Assembly: GCA_002946415.1 (NCBI GenBank)
Contig: NJPS01000012.1
Location: forward strand, 496,001 to 560,000
Length of the DNA stretch: 64,000 bases
Origin: Rutstroemia sp. NJR-2017a BVV2
Taxonomy: Eukaryota; Ascomycota; Leotiomycetes; Helotiales; Rutstroemiaceae
Reading direction: 5' to 3'
The notes under the pieces: model-generated
Databases searched by the model: none
The model's input: the letters and a program-made list of their open reading frames with translations, nothing else
What the model was told of the DNA's origin: nothing
Shown here: positions 63,102 to 64,000 of the stretch, one piece after another
How the letters are laid out: each line of letters starts with the position of its first letter
Numbering within the stretch: position 1 is the first letter of the stretch
Position numbers and translations under genes: made by a program

Positions 63102-64000
63102 ATGGTGCATATTTCCACCAACATCATGTCTTTACCAACGGAGGTCAGTGTGTTAAATGAATGGACACTGTAAACTCTGCTAACCTTCCCCAAAGCTCCT
63201 CCTCAATGTCCTCTCACTCTTCCCTACTCGCGAACTTCTTCCGATTGCTTGCACCTGCCATCGTTTCCACGATGTCATCATCCGAATCATCCACCACCGT
63301 CTTATCGCAGCAGCCTCGCTCCAAGACCACAAACTGATTCTCGAATGTTTCCACCCCTCCACCAAACTCATCACTCCATACCTGTTCTGCGACTATCTCG
63401 GCACAGATGGGTTAAGTGACGTTGCTGGCGAGGGAGAAATATACAAGGATGTGAAAGAAACCGGCCGACTAGGCAAAATGGCCGGTCTCTATTCCCACTT
63501 CAGACCCGTCCCACCCGAAGACCGTATGGTCTGGAAACGGAGCCACCCCACCGGCGGAGCCGTCCCCGGCGTGCTAGCAAAATCGGAAGAAGAACTCGTC
63601 TCGCAAAATATCGATCTCGAGTCGCACGAGCTATTCTCCCAACTCTGCACCATCACCAATCTCGTCAAAGTCGGTCCTAATCGCGGCTTGTTCTTGAGCT
63701 GCGTGAATATCGGCGACGGGTTGACTAGAGTATGGCGCAATTGGCTTTCAGACCGAGCGTCGGCGAACGAGAAGCGCATCGAGACGAAAGAAGAGTTTGA
63801 GAGTCGACTATTATGGGCAGATTCGGAACAGCATGTCGGCTTGCGGCTGAGGGTGTCCAGAGATGTGGACGCTCATGCTCCGATATTGCTTGCCCAGGAT
63901 GAGGATGTTTCAGTTTCGTACAAACTTGAATATGAAGGTAAGCTTCTCTGAAAAATATCCTGATGCGCCTGCTGTATTGCATGTGTCGCTAACCTAGTCC
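63102..64000 (+). CDS. F-box protein, partial (runs off the right edge)
   Basis: Probable substrate adaptor of an SCF ubiquitin ligase. Exon 1 begins at 63102 (MVHISTNIMSLPTE) or at the in-frame ATG at 63126; exon 2 runs from 63197 to about 63939. The join gives MSLPTELLLNVLSLFPTREL, then PIACTCHRFHDVIIRIIHHR, a good N-terminal F-box. The rest (GLYSHFRPVPPEDRMVWKRS; GLFLSCVNIGDGLTRVWRNW) resembles fungal F-box proteins of unknown target. A donor GAAG/GTAAGC lies near 63939, and a CTAACCTAG acceptor ends at about 63997, so the coding part continues beyond the window. The C-terminus is missing. Confidence 0.72.

Overview
The window is nuclear DNA of a filamentous ascomycete (Pezizomycotina). 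The evidence is many short spliceosomal introns with GTAAGT-like donors, a short multi-membrane chitin synthase, a CYP61/ERG5 sterol desaturase, mannitol-1-phosphate dehydrogenase and a HET-domain protein. A leotiomycete of the Botrytis/Sclerotinia type is my best guess, but that is inference; no marker in the window settles it. All gene models were built by hand from reading frames and splice signals. Where exon lengths were added up they gave an intact frame.

Layout. 198-6970: Hsp110/SSE1 and a class VI-type chitin synthase, both on the minus strand. 6971-12647: a 5.7 kb gene-free stretch full of simple repeats. 12648-33000 is a dense housekeeping block: eIF5B, an MMS1_N/CPSF_A beta-propeller protein, a TBC Rab-GAP (TBC1D20/Gyp10 type), the GARP subunit Vps52, eIF5A, a YIP1-family membrane protein, the ubiquitin-L40 fusion and the Pol I core factor RRN7. 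Most are translation, ribosome or Golgi-traffic genes. 33471-35298: ERG5. 35747-36358: a small unknown gene.

36552-39879 is the most unusual part. It is a divergently transcribed pair of dihydroxyacetone-kinase-related genes. One encodes only a well-kept DhaK (substrate) domain. The other has a strongly decayed DhaK-like half joined to an intact DhaL (ATP) domain. Together they hold one complete set of active-site motifs, which suggests a split two-subunit kinase made from an ancestral single-chain enzyme.

40166-45163: a mitochondrial-type rhodanese and a fused ankyrin-HET gene, separated by AT-rich DNA. 46810-52006: COPI beta'-subunit (SEC27) and mannitol-1-phosphate 5-dehydrogenase. 52007-56722: a second long gene-poor stretch, ending in a 22-bp minisatellite just upstream of an intronless 594-residue protein with an internal repeat and no recognised family. 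59205-59842: a Cdc25/Acr2-type phosphatase-like rhodanese with a Gly/Glu-rich insert. 63102 to the right edge: an F-box gene cut by the window end.

No tRNA, rRNA, CRISPR array, intact transposon or prophage was recognised.
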